From assembly GCF_005405145.1 (NCBI RefSeq), contig NZ_BJDM01000001.1:186001-250000 (forward strand): a stretch of DNA of 64,000 bases, written 5' to 3'. Below are positions 44,714 to 53,712 of the stretch, in pieces (the stretch's first letter is position 1; each line of letters begins with the position of its first letter). Source of the DNA: Paucilactobacillus kaifaensis. GTDB lineage: Bacteria > Bacillota > Bacilli > Lactobacillales > Lactobacillaceae. The notes beneath the pieces are model-generated. The model ran no database searches, was not told the DNA's origin, and saw only the letters and a program-made list of their open reading frames with translations. The translations under genes were made by a program, and so were the position numbers.

Positions 44714-45484
44714 ATGTCAAAAGTAGCAATTATCACCGGTGCAGGGCAAGGTATTGGTGAAGGAGTCGCATATCGATTAGCCCAAGACGGATTCTCGATT
44801 GCTGTAGCAGATATCAATGCTCAGACATCATCTAAGGTAGCGGAAAAACTCCGCAACGATGGATATCAAGCAAAAGCATATCAGCTAGATGTAGCACATC
44901 GTGGTGAAGTGTTTGATTTAGTTAAAGCAGCAGTATCAGATCTAGGAGAATTGGGTGTTTTTGTTAATAATGCCGGGGTAGCATTTATTGACACGATTAT
45001 TGACTCGGATCCTGATGATATTGAACGGTTGCTAGACGTTAATTTGAAGGGTACTTATTGGGGAATACAGGCTGCCGCAAACCAGTTTAAGAAACAAGGG
45101 AATGGTGGTCGCATTATTAATGCAGCCTCATTAGCTGGTGTAGAAGCCTCTGCATTACAAAGTGCTTATTCAGCATCGAAATTTGCAGTTCGAGGTCTAA
45201 CTCAAGCTGCTGCTAAGGAATTGGCTCAAGATCAAATTACAGTGAATGCATATGATCCTGGAGTTGTACGAACACCACTGAGGGATGAAATTGATCGTAG
45301 AACTGCCGCTATTCATAAAATATCAATTCCTGAGCAACAATCCAATGTACTAAAAGAAATTGCATTAGGAAGAGAGGCAACACCGACTGATGTTGCGGAA
45401 GTTGTAGCATGGTTTGCTTCACCTGGTGCTGGTTATATTACAGGACAATCGATTTTAGTCGATGGCGGAATGCATTTTCAATAA
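44714..45484 (+). CDS. butA: Short-chain dehydrogenase, acetoin/diacetyl reductase-like
   Basis: 256-aa SDR. TGAGQGIGEGVA is the cofactor motif, NNAGVAFID, catalytic Ser in NAASLAGVEA and YSASKFA Tyr/Lys follow. The sequence resembles ButA (meso-2,3-butanediol dehydrogenase/diacetyl reductase), which regenerates NAD+. It lies 17 bases after metQ with AAAGGA as ribosome binding site, hence inside the Met-T-box transcript, an unexpected place for acetoin metabolism. Other SDR substrates cannot be excluded. Confidence 0.8.
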   Translation: MSKVAIITGAGQGIGEGVAYRLAQDGFSIAVADINAQTSSKVAEKLRNDGYQAKAYQLDVAHRGEVFDLVKAAVSDLGELGVFVNNAGVAFIDTIIDSDPDDIERLLDVNLKGTYWGIQAAANQFKKQGNGGRIINAASLAGVEASALQSAYSASKFAVRGLTQAAAKELAQDQITVNAYDPGVVRTPLRDEIDRRTAAIHKISIPEQQSNVLKEIALGREATPTDVAEVVAWFASPGAGYITGQSILVDGGMHFQ

Positions 45485-45512
45485 ATATAATTTTTGAGGG
45501 GGATGACATCAT

Positions 45513-45593
45513 ATGATTACACATCTTAGCTGTTATGAGCATGCTGGTGGTTTAGTGTTCATGATAAGTGTATTAGAATCATTGAATTACTAA
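45513..45593 (+). CDS. Possible 26-aa ORF
   Basis: ATG with GAGGGGG nine bases upstream encodes MITHLSCYEHAGGLVFMISV followed by LESLNY. It sits in the 132-base gap before the binding-protein gene. It contains one Cys and two His. It could be a leader peptide; there is no homology evidence. Confidence 0.25.
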   Translation: MITHLSCYEHAGGLVFMISVLESLNY

Positions 45594-45616
45594 TTTGGAG
45601 TGGGGAGAGATTTTAA

Positions 45617-46660
45617 ATGAAATCATCATGGAAAATGCTATTGGGTTTAGTTGGTGTTTTGGGGTTAACGGTTGTTCTTAGTGGTTGCGGTAAGAGTTCG
45701 GCAAGTTCAGGAAATAGCGATTATAAATATGGAACAATTACGGTACCGGCAAAGGATGGGTCAATTTGTAATGCCCCTAACTACATTGCTTACGAAAAGG
45801 GATTCTTTAAGAAAAATGGTTTAAAAGCTAAATTAGTCGCTAATCCACGTGATATTAGTACGCTAGAGGCGGGGTTTGCTAGTGGTAAATACGATGTTCA
45901 AAATGGTGATTTTCAGTATTTACCAGCCATTCAAAATGGTGCTCAAATTAAAGCTGTCGGGGGCATTCACCAAGGCTGTATTAAACTATTAGTGCCGAAA
46001 GATTCCAACATCAATAGTGTCAAGGATCTTAAAGGTAAAACAATTGGTATTCCAGCACAAGGGTCTACACCACAATATGTAACTTCCATTGCTTTACAAC
46101 ATGCCGGAATCAATCCGAAAACGGATGTTACCTGGAAAGTTTACTCAACTGATTTGTTAGCAAAAGCAGCACAAAAAGGTGAAGTTCAAGCGATTGGAAC
46201 CGTTGATCCATATGCTTACCAAGCACAACAAGAAGACGGGTTTAAAGTCATTATTGATAACAATAATAGTGCCGGTAATCAGGACATGGCAAATATGGGA
46301 ATGAAAAAGGATGGCTCGTGCTGTTATCTATATATTTCCAACAAGTTAATTAAGGAAAACCCTGCTAAAGCAAAGGCAATTGCCAAATCATATAAAGAAG
46401 CAGCAGAGTGGATTAACAAACACCCAGAAAAGACTGCAAAGATTGAGTTAAACAAGGGTTACGTTTCTAAGACTAAGTTTATTAATGAAAAAAATGTCGC
46501 CCAAATTATTCGTGACGAGCACTTTGAACTCAATTTGAAGAAGGGTAAATCAGATTTGAGTTACTATATTAGCCAATTAAAAGAGGCGGGTTACTTGAAG
46601 AAAAACACTAATAATGCAGAGTTATTGAAAAAGGCATATTGGGATCCAGATTTAAAGTAA
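45617..46660 (+). CDS. SsuA/TauA-like ABC transporter substrate-binding lipoprotein, Cys-rich
   Basis: 347 aa. Signal peptide with lipobox LSGC (Cys24) anchors it outside the membrane. The NMT1/SsuA-type fold shows in APNYIAYEKGFFKKNGL, IPAQGSTPQYVTSIAL and TDLLAKAAQKGEVQAI. Besides the lipid Cys there are four more: C51 in GSICNAP, C121 in HQGCIKLL and C235-C236 in GSCCYLY, all at loops that line the ligand cleft in this fold. They suggest binding of a thiol, thiophilic compound or metal rather than plain sulfonate. First gene of a three-gene importer. Confidence 0.83.
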   Translation: MKSSWKMLLGLVGVLGLTVVLSGCGKSSASSGNSDYKYGTITVPAKDGSICNAPNYIAYEKGFFKKNGLKAKLVANPRDISTLEAGFASGKYDVQNGDFQYLPAIQNGAQIKAVGGIHQGCIKLLVPKDSNINSVKDLKGKTIGIPAQGSTPQYVTSIALQHAGINPKTDVTWKVYSTDLLAKAAQKGEVQAIGTVDPYAYQAQQEDGFKVIIDNNNSAGNQDMANMGMKKDGSCCYLYISNKLIKENPAKAKAIAKSYKEAAEWINKHPEKTAKIELNKGYVSKTKFINEKNVAQIIRDEHFELNLKKGKSDLSYYISQLKEAGYLKKNTNNAELLKKAYWDPDLK

Positions 46661-46683
46661 TTGATGGGTGAGGAGTTTAACTG

Positions 46684-47691
46684 ATGAGTGACAGACAACA
46701 AAAAAAGCAGTCACAGATTGCGGACTTAACGGTTAAGTATTGGAAAAAGTGGGATTATAGGTGGAACATTCTCAGTGTTGTAGTGGTCGTTGCAGCGTTG
46801 CTAGAGAATTTGTTTGTGCCCGCGCAAGAATTAGTTGATAACACCGTTTATCGCTATTTTTTGGTAATTTACGGACTCTATTTAATTGGAATCTACTTAT
46901 ATGGACGATTTGTTAGTTTTAAGGCGCACTTTTATGCTGGGCACTTTGCCCAATTAAATACCATTATAGGTATTTTGTTACTTGGGCAAGATTTGCTAAC
47001 TGAAAAGTTTGCTAGATTTACACTGCCTTTTTTTGTTAGTTTTGCTCAAATATTGGATCAAATTCGAGAAGACCATCAACTACTGTGGGAATCAACCGAA
47101 TCTTCATTAGTATTGTGGTTGGTTAGTTTTATTATTGGGACCTTAATTGGAGTTGGTTTAGGATTAGCTATGGGACGCTATCGTCAGGCTAATTACTGGG
47201 CTTTTCCATTCCTAAAAGTGATTGGTATTATTCCAGCTGCTGCCTGGATGCCGTTAACGATGATCCTATTTCCAACTAGTTATTCAGCCGAAGTGTTTCT
47301 GATTGTGTTTTCAGTTTGGTTTCCAGTTGCCTTTATGACGATTGGGGGCGTCCAAGGAATTCCAACAGCGTATTTTGAATCTGCTCATACGTTAGGTTTT
47401 AGTGAGTGGCGGATAATTCGAAAGGTTGTGATTCCTGGGGCGATGCCGAGTATTTTCATTGGAATTTACACGGCGTTAGGTTTGTCATTTATGACTCTGG
47501 TCATTTCAGAAATGATGGGAGCTAAGGTTGGTCTAGGTTGGTATATTAACTGGGCTAAAGGAACTGGAAATTATACTCAAGTTTATGCTTCAATTGCAAT
47601 TATGGCGCTACTATTTTCGATTATCTTCTCGCTGTTAACCACGGTACAAGAAAAAGTATTACGCTGGCGTGATAATAGCACGGGAATTTAG
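46684..47691 (+). CDS. ABC transporter permease (SsuC-like) with N-terminal extension
   Basis: 335 aa. The second half is a binding-protein-dependent permease with the coupling loop SAHTLGFSEWRIIRKVVIPGAMP and SEMMGAKVGLGWYI. The first ~110 residues add three or so hydrophobic helices not needed in SsuC/TauC. GAGGAG lies 5-6 bases before the ATG. It follows the binding protein by 23 bases and precedes the ATPase by 12. Confidence 0.85.
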   Translation: MSDRQQKKQSQIADLTVKYWKKWDYRWNILSVVVVVAALLENLFVPAQELVDNTVYRYFLVIYGLYLIGIYLYGRFVSFKAHFYAGHFAQLNTIIGILLLGQDLLTEKFARFTLPFFVSFAQILDQIREDHQLLWESTESSLVLWLVSFIIGTLIGVGLGLAMGRYRQANYWAFPFLKVIGIIPAAAWMPLTMILFPTSYSAEVFLIVFSVWFPVAFMTIGGVQGIPTAYFESAHTLGFSEWRIIRKVVIPGAMPSIFIGIYTALGLSFMTLVISEMMGAKVGLGWYINWAKGTGNYTQVYASIAIMALLFSIIFSLLTTVQEKVLRWRDNSTGI

Positions 47692-47703
47692 GAGTGAAAA
47701 ATA

Positions 47704-48471
47704 ATGGATTTGTTAGAAGTTAAAGATGTTAAGCGCCAATTACTTGATAACGATGGACAAAAAATTGATATTTTGGAAAATATCAATTTTTCGGTTGAAC
47801 CAGGAGAATTTGTTTCGATTATTGGTCCTTCGGGCTGTGGCAAAACAACACTGTTGCGTTTAATCTCTGGGTTAGATAAACCAGAACAAGGAAGTGTCTC
47901 TGTAAATGGTGAGGTCGTAAAAAAACCGGATGTGTCACGAGGATATGTTTTTCAACATGCAAGTTTGTATCCTTGGGAAACCATTGAAGGCAATATTAGT
48001 TCAGGATTAAAGGCCGTTTACGGTCGAAATTATGATCATGAGTTAGTGAATCATTACATTGACTTAATGGGGCTCCAGGGCTTTGAAAAATCATTTCCCC
48101 ACCAGGTTTCAGGTGGAATGGCACAACGAGCAGCCTTAGCACGATCAATCATCATGAATCCAGAAGTGTTGTTGTTAGATGAACCAATGGGCGCATTGGA
48201 CGCTTTTACTAGAGCTGATGTTCAAAATGTTATTTATCGTGTTTGGCAAAAAACTAAAACAGCTATGATTTTGGTAACGCATGATATTGACGAGGCAGTT
48301 TATTTAAGTCAAAAGATCATTGTGATGACGCCTCGGCCGGGCAAAATTAAAGATGTTGTGATTAATGATTTACCATTTCCAAGACAACGAGACAGTGATG
48401 CGTTTTTAAAGATGCGGCAAAATCTACAAGAAAAGTTGAAGTTTGGGTTTAATACTGAGAGTAGTAAATAA
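47704..48471 (+). CDS. ABC transporter ATP-binding protein (SsuB-like)
   Basis: 255 aa. Walker A GPSGCGKTT, Q-loop FQHASLYPWET, signature VSGGMAQRAALARS, Walker B VLLLDEPMGALDA and H-loop VTHDIDEA are intact, and the PWxT Q-loop environment is typical of the nitrate/sulfonate/taurine group. GGAG about 8 bases before the ATG. Ends five bases before the next T-box promoter. Confidence 0.88.
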   Translation: MDLLEVKDVKRQLLDNDGQKIDILENINFSVEPGEFVSIIGPSGCGKTTLLRLISGLDKPEQGSVSVNGEVVKKPDVSRGYVFQHASLYPWETIEGNISSGLKAVYGRNYDHELVNHYIDLMGLQGFEKSFPHQVSGGMAQRAALARSIIMNPEVLLLDEPMGALDAFTRADVQNVIYRVWQKTKTAMILVTHDIDEAVYLSQKIIVMTPRPGKIKDVVINDLPFPRQRDSDAFLKMRQNLQEKLKFGFNTESSK

Positions 48472-48475
48472 AAAT

Positions 48476-48820
48476 TTGACTTTTTCTCATCATTGTTTAA
48501 TAATATCGTCAATCGAATAGTTATGGAATGCGAAGATGAGTAGGCTATATCATTATTTTTAGAGAGTCGCTAGGTGGTGAAAAGCGATAATAGTGGTTGG
48601 TTGAAGATGGTCTTAAATGCAGTTATCACCGTCGAGCACAAGTGAGGCGGTGACGGGAACTCCCGTTACAGAGTTAGGGTATACACGTGAGTAAGTACTT
48701 AATAGCTACACTTGAGTACCCAACGAGAAATGACTCGTGAGGGTTGTTCAAATTAAGGTGGTAACGCGAAATGCACTTTCGTCCTTGTCTAGAGATAGAC
48801 TATGGCGAAGTGCATTTTTT
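48476..48820 (+). promoter_or_regulatory. Met T-box riboswitch 2 with promoter
   Basis: Promoter TTGACT (48476-48481), 17 bases, AATAAT (48499-48504). Leader has GATGAGTAG, AGAGAGTC, specifier GAAG-ATG-GTC with ATG at 48607-48609, T-box AAGGTGGTAACGCG at 48755-48768 and a terminator AATGCACTT...AAGTGCATT with six T residues ending near 48820. Long stretches are identical to Met T-box 1, so the two are recent duplicates. It controls the two PLP enzymes. Confidence 0.92.
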
Positions 48821-48837
48821 GTTTGGAGGTAATTAAT

Positions 48838-50034
48838 ATGACAGAATTCAATACGCGATTAGTACATGGTCAAGGCGTTAATGATAACCAAACCGGAGCA
48901 GTCAATGTTCCGGTATATAATTCGTCGACATATCAGTATCCAGCAATTGATAGCCAGGTTCGTTGGGATTATGCGCGTTCCGGTAATCCCACGCGCGAGT
49001 ACCTTGAAAAACAGATTGCATTGTTGGAAAACGGGACGCAAGGATTTGCGTTTGCTTCTGGAATGGCAGCCATCCATGCGGCCTTTGCGATTTTTAAGCC
49101 AGGCGATCATATTGTGATCGGCGAGCAGATATACGGTGGCACATACAGATTAATTGAGCAGTACTTTAATGAACGTGGAATCGAGTTTACCGCTGTTGAT
49201 ACACAGGACTTAGCTGCGGTTAAGCACGCCATCATTCCAGCAACCAAAGCCATTTACTTTGAACCAATAACCAATCCATTACTGCATGTTACGAGTGTGA
49301 CACAGATTGCTAAAATTGCTAAGCAACATAATGTTCTAACAATTGTGGATAATACATTTTTAACTCCCTATTTGCAACGGCCATTGGACTTGGGGGCAGA
49401 CATTGTTGTTCATTCGGCAACTAAGTATCTGGGGGGTCATTCTGATGTAATTGCTGGATTGGTCGTCACTAAAACTGAGGAGCTAGGCAAAAAAATTTAC
49501 TTTATCCAAAATGCGTTAGGTGGAGTTTTGTCCCCTGAAAGTGCTAATCTAGTTCGCCGCGGAATTCAAACACTTGCTGTGAGAATGGATCGTCAACAAG
49601 AGAATTCATTTGCGATTATTGATTTTCTTAAGAATCGTGATGAAGTCACTGAAATCAATTATCCAGGAATCAAAGGTTCCAGTGATAATCAAATTGCAGC
49701 CACAGAATGTAGTGGTTTTGGTGGAATGCTTTCGTTTGAATTGAAGCAAGATGTTGATGCAACCGCATTTGTTAACCAATTGCATTTGTTTAAATTAGCG
49801 GTGAGCTTGGGTGCAGTTGAAAGTTTGGTCGAGTTGCCTTATCAAATGAGTCATGCAGAGTTACCGCCAGTTGAGCGCTTAAAAGCTGGGATTACACCTC
49901 AACTTGTACGCTTATCAGTAGGAATTGAAGCTGCGACTGACCTAATCTCTGATTTGACGCAATCATTTGAATCGTTGCAACTTAGTCAAAGTAGTTCAAA
50001 TAAATTTAAAAGAATCAAGCGACGTGCTATTTAA
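48838..50034 (+). CDS. Cys/Met-metabolism PLP enzyme (cystathionine lyase/synthase type)
   Basis: 398 aa. The pyridoxal-binding Lys196 is in HSATKYLGGHSD; YARSGNPT, ASGMAAI and VDNTFLTPYLQRPLDLGAD are family landmarks. It is closest in look to cystathionine beta-lyase/gamma-synthase enzymes of transsulfuration, but these cannot be separated by eye. Start 48838 (MTEFNTRL) follows GGAGG by 8 bases; an in-frame start at 48802 lies in the T-box terminator. With the next gene it makes homocysteine for methionine under Met-T-box control. Confidence 0.88.
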   Translation: MTEFNTRLVHGQGVNDNQTGAVNVPVYNSSTYQYPAIDSQVRWDYARSGNPTREYLEKQIALLENGTQGFAFASGMAAIHAAFAIFKPGDHIVIGEQIYGGTYRLIEQYFNERGIEFTAVDTQDLAAVKHAIIPATKAIYFEPITNPLLHVTSVTQIAKIAKQHNVLTIVDNTFLTPYLQRPLDLGADIVVHSATKYLGGHSDVIAGLVVTKTEELGKKIYFIQNALGGVLSPESANLVRRGIQTLAVRMDRQQENSFAIIDFLKNRDEVTEINYPGIKGSSDNQIAATECSGFGGMLSFELKQDVDATAFVNQLHLFKLAVSLGAVESLVELPYQMSHAELPPVERLKAGITPQLVRLSVGIEAATDLISDLTQSFESLQLSQSSSNKFKRIKRRAI

Positions 50035-50070
50035 AATATTAGCTCGATTTAAGAAGATGGAGTGGATAGT

Positions 50071-51372
50071 TTGACAGAAAATAATTTTGACACCCTAAGA
50101 ATTCATGCGGGTTATGATCCTAAAGAACATCAATTTGCTTCCTCTGTACCGATTTATCAAACGGCAGCATTTGGACTTGATAATACAGCAGTGGCTGATC
50201 AAATTGTGCAAGGGAAGCTACCAAATCGGTTTGATTATTCTCGTGATGGTAATCCAACGGTTCATGTGTTTGAACAGCGAATTGCTGCGTTGGAAGGAGG
50301 CGCAGACGCTGTTGCAGTGGGTTCTGGGATGTCTGCAATTTCATATACGATCTTTAATGTTGCCGAAAATGGTGGTCGAATTATTGCACCCAACAATATT
50401 TATGGCTCCGCACTCGATGAATTTAGAACCTTTTTTCCGAAATTTGGTATTAATTTTGATTTTGTCGATGATATTAATGATTTTGCTACGGTTGAACGAT
50501 TGATCAAGGATGATACAAAGGCGATTTATGTCGAAAGCGTTGCTAATCCAAGTACCGAGATTGCCGATTTAGAGGGACTGGCTAAAATTGCGCATGCAAA
50601 CCAAATTCCATTGATTGTGGATAATACGTTTCCAACACCGTACTTGTTACAACCATTCAAGCATGGCGCTGATATTGATGTATATTCCTCAACGAAAGGC
50701 ATTAATGGCCACGGTAATGTAATTTCAGGACTGGTGGTTGACCATGGTAAGTTTGACTGGAATAATGATAAGTTTCCGCAATTTAACGAAGATGAATTTA
50801 TTTTAGGTGATGAAAAAACTGGTAAGCGAGAAAGTTTTGTTACTAAGTTTGGTAATTTAGCATTTATTAAACGTATCAGAATGAAATATTTACGTTTGTT
50901 GGGATCTGTTTTGGGACCAAGCGATGCGTACTTAATTTTGTTAGGGTTGGAGACTATTTCAGAAAGGTTAACTAAAGAAGTAGCAAGTGCTACCAAGATT
51001 GCACAATTTTTGACGAAAAACGAGCATGTAAACAAAGTTTATTATTCAGGAATTGAATATGATAATCCATTAGTTAAAAGGTATTTTCCTAAGGGTGTTG
51101 GCTCAATTTTATCGTTTGAACTAGCAGGAGATGAAAACCAGATTGCGGAAATAATTAATCAGGTTAAAGTGTTTAGTTATTTGCCTAATATTGGGGATGC
51201 ACGGTCATTAATTGTGAACCCAGCTAAAACCACCCATCGGGAAATTCCAGCCGACATCCGGCAAAAGCATGCGTTGAATAATCAAGTGTTGCGGCTCTCG
51301 ATTGGATTGGAAGATGTTGATGATTTAATCGCTGATTTAGGGCACGCAATCGAGCAAGCATTTAGTAAATAA
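50071..51372 (+). CDS. metY: O-acetylhomoserine sulfhydrylase (aminocarboxypropyltransferase)
   Basis: 433 aa, PLP-dependent. FDTLRIHAGYDP at the N-terminus, SVPIYQTAAF, YSRDGNPT, PLP Lys209 in SSTKGINGHG, and the long insert before GPSDAYLILLGLETI are those of OAH sulfhydrylases, which make homocysteine directly from O-acetylhomoserine and sulfide. The start is probably TTG 50071 (MTENNFDTL), with GGAG 8 bases upstream; GTG 50062 overlaps that site. It is 36 bases after the other PLP gene in the same transcript. Confidence 0.9.
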   Translation: MTENNFDTLRIHAGYDPKEHQFASSVPIYQTAAFGLDNTAVADQIVQGKLPNRFDYSRDGNPTVHVFEQRIAALEGGADAVAVGSGMSAISYTIFNVAENGGRIIAPNNIYGSALDEFRTFFPKFGINFDFVDDINDFATVERLIKDDTKAIYVESVANPSTEIADLEGLAKIAHANQIPLIVDNTFPTPYLLQPFKHGADIDVYSSTKGINGHGNVISGLVVDHGKFDWNNDKFPQFNEDEFILGDEKTGKRESFVTKFGNLAFIKRIRMKYLRLLGSVLGPSDAYLILLGLETISERLTKEVASATKIAQFLTKNEHVNKVYYSGIEYDNPLVKRYFPKGVGSILSFELAGDENQIAEIINQVKVFSYLPNIGDARSLIVNPAKTTHREIPADIRQKHALNNQVLRLSIGLEDVDDLIADLGHAIEQAFSK

Positions 51373-51389
51373 AATGTTAATAATGACTA

Positions 51390-51730
51390 TTGACATAACA
51401 TTAAAAAGAGATTAGACTAATTTACATTAAATTAATAGTTGATTAAAGCATGATGAAGAGATGAGTAGGATTTATTGCTTATGTAAGAGAGCTTCTGCTT
51501 GGTGGAAAGAAGTTAAGTGATGATTTGAAGATGGTCTCCGAATGATGTGTTAATGAGGAAATTCTAAGTTAACACCGGGTCGGTACTCGTTATCAAAACT
51601 AGGTCTTAACAATTATAGACGTCATAATTGTTGCGACTTACCAAGGTGGTTTTTGTGAGAAAACTACAAATTAAGGTGGTACCACGGGTGGATGCTCGTC
51701 CTTTGCATTATGCATTGGGCGGGCTTTTTA
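51390..51730 (+). promoter_or_regulatory. Met T-box riboswitch 3 with promoter
   Basis: Promoter TTGACA (51390-51395), 17 bases, TAGACT (51413-51418). Specifier GAAG-ATG-GTC with ATG at 51531-51533, T-box AAGGTGGTACCACGG at 51673-51687 and terminator GCTCGTCC...GGGCGGGC with TTTTTATTTT to about 51730. Same specifier as the other two Met T-boxes but a clearly different sequence, especially stem III and terminator. It controls the metQ2-metN2-metP2 transporter. Confidence 0.92.
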
Positions 51731-51801
51731 TTTTGAATTTAATTACTGGTTAATTTAATCTAACAAGCTTATTTCACACATTTATTTTGGGAGGAATTAA
51801 C

Positions 51802-52635
51802 ATGACAAAAAATCATAAATTATTTAAACGACTTTTAGTTGTCGCATCGGTCGCACTGGTAGCAGCTGGGGGATTAGCTGGCTGTGGCAATAGTGAAAGC
51901 AAACAGCTTAGCACTAAAACAATCACAATTGGGGTTACTGGTGGACCACATGAACAGATCACTCAACAGGTTAAGAAGCTAGCCAAAAAAGATGGCCTTA
52001 ACGTTAAAATCAAGGTCTTTAGTGATTACAACACACCCAATTCATCACTTAGTTCTGGTGATTTAGATGCTAACAGTTATCAAACATTACCATTCTTGAA
52101 GCAACAAGAAAAAGACAAGAATTATAAGTTCTCAGCAGCGTTTAAAACGGTGGCCTTTCCAATGGGAATTTATTCTAACAGTATCAAGTCACTTGATGAT
52201 TTAAAAGATGGCGATTCAATTGCTGTTCCAAACGATCCAGCTAATGAAACTCGGGCCTTGGAATTATTCCAAAAGGCTGGCGTGTTGAAGATTAAAAAAG
52301 GTGTTGGACAAAACGCTACTAAGAACACAATTGCTTCAAATCCAAAACATCTGAAGATTGTGGAGTTGGATGCTGCACAATTACCAAAGCAACTTGATGA
52401 AGTCACCGCTGCTGCAGTAAATGGTAATTACGCATATTCATCAGGTTTATCGAAAAAGAATGAAGCTATTTACCATGAAAAATACAAGAATAACCCATAT
52501 CCTAATTACTTTGTTGTGCAACAGGGTCACAAAGATGACAAGGTTATCAAACAACTTGATAAGTACTACCACTCTAAGACAGTTAAAAATTATATTGATA
52601 AGGCATTTGGCGGATCGGTTGTTATCTCGAAATAG
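51802..52635 (+). CDS. metQ: Methionine-binding lipoprotein MetQ, second copy
   Basis: 277 aa. Signal peptide with lipobox GLAGC makes it a surface lipoprotein. NlpA landmarks TITIGVTGGPHEQI, SLSSGDLDANSYQTLPFL, AFPMGIYS and VPNDPANETRALELFQKAG are present. Start 51802 follows GGGAGG by 7-8 bases. It feeds the MetN/MetP pair just downstream and is the canonical form, in contrast to the lipobox-less copy at 43842. Confidence 0.93.
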   Translation: MTKNHKLFKRLLVVASVALVAAGGLAGCGNSESKQLSTKTITIGVTGGPHEQITQQVKKLAKKDGLNVKIKVFSDYNTPNSSLSSGDLDANSYQTLPFLKQQEKDKNYKFSAAFKTVAFPMGIYSNSIKSLDDLKDGDSIAVPNDPANETRALELFQKAGVLKIKKGVGQNATKNTIASNPKHLKIVELDAAQLPKQLDEVTAAAVNGNYAYSSGLSKKNEAIYHEKYKNNPYPNYFVVQQGHKDDKVIKQLDKYYHSKTVKNYIDKAFGGSVVISK

Positions 52636-52689
52636 AGTACAACACAGGGCGATTAGTTTCTGTCATATACCACAAGGAGGACAACTCGC

Positions 52690-53712
52690 TTGATTGAGTT
52701 TAAAAACGTATCGAAGACATTTACAGGTCAACAAAAAAATAAGCATGTTAAAGCAGTTGAAAATGTATCGTTAAAGGTTGATGATGGTGAAATTTATGGT
52801 GTCATGGGTTATTCTGGTGCCGGTAAAAGTACATTAATTCGCATGATTAATGGCTTGGAAAAACCATCATCTGGACAAGTTATTGTTAATGGCGAATCCG
52901 TAGCTGATTTATCTAAATCGGATTTACTGAAGTTACGGCGTAAAATTGGCATGATTTTTCAAAGCTATAATTTACTAGTCACAGCGAACGTTTTTCAAAA
53001 TATTGTGTTACCACTAACTTTGGAAGGTATTGATAAAAAAGAGGCGACACAACGGGCTGAAAAGTACTTAAAAATAGTTGATTTGTGGGATAAACGGGAT
53101 AGTTATCCAGCACAGCTTTCTGGTGGGCAGCGGCAACGAGTTGCGGTGGCACGAGCATTGGCTCATGAACCTAAGATTCTGTTGTCGGATGAAGCAACAA
53201 GTGCATTGGATCCCGAAACAACTGAATCAATTTTGTCTTTGTTGTTAAAGATCAATCAAGAGTTAGGTATTACAATCTTTCTAATTACACATGAAATGGA
53301 AGTAATTCAACGAATTTGTGATCGGGTGGCAGTTCTGGATCAAGGCGTAATTGTTGAAGAAGGAAATGTGGTTGATGTCTTTACACAACCAAAACAAGAA
53401 ATTACCAAGCGATTTGCAGGAGTCAGTGATACTTTGGGTGTGCCGCGCGATATTTTGGCACCGTATCAAGATACTAAACAACTGGTTTCACTTCAGTTTG
53501 TTGGAAATAGTGCGAATAATCCACTTTTATCACAACTGCAGGAGAAATTTAGAATTACGCCGGATATTTTGGCTGGTAGCATGGGATATATGAAACGAGA
53601 ACCATACGGCAGATTGTTAGTATATTTAAAGACGGATGATAAAAGTCAGTACGAGGCTGCACTTCAGTACATTCGTGATCAACAAGTGCATGTTGAGGAG
53701 GTTAAACTATAA
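52690..53712 (+). CDS. metN: Methionine ABC transporter ATP-binding protein MetN, second copy
   Basis: 340 aa. Walker A GYSGAGKST, Q-loop FQSYNLL, signature LSGGQRQRVAVARA, Walker B ILLSDEATSALDP, and a C-terminal NIL domain (LQFVGNSANNPLL to VHVEEV) for Met trans-inhibition. The start is TTG, with AGGAGG 9 bases upstream. metP2 begins on its stop codon (TAATG). Confidence 0.93.
   Translation: MIEFKNVSKTFTGQQKNKHVKAVENVSLKVDDGEIYGVMGYSGAGKSTLIRMINGLEKPSSGQVIVNGESVADLSKSDLLKLRRKIGMIFQSYNLLVTANVFQNIVLPLTLEGIDKKEATQRAEKYLKIVDLWDKRDSYPAQLSGGQRQRVAVARALAHEPKILLSDEATSALDPETTESILSLLLKINQELGITIFLITHEMEVIQRICDRVAVLDQGVIVEEGNVVDVFTQPKQEITKRFAGVSDTLGVPRDILAPYQDTKQLVSLQFVGNSANNPLLSQLQEKFRITPDILAGSMGYMKREPYGRLLVYLKTDDKSQYEAALQYIRDQQVHVEEVKL

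Noticed and set aside
48472-48830. SAM (S-box) or SMK riboswitch in front of the Met genes.
   Set aside because: The leaders carry the T-box core AAGGTGGTA and Met specifier instead; no S-box or SMK motif is visible.
50105-50503. 132-aa plus-strand frame inside metY.
   Set aside because: Out-of-frame shadow of a well-supported PLP enzyme gene.
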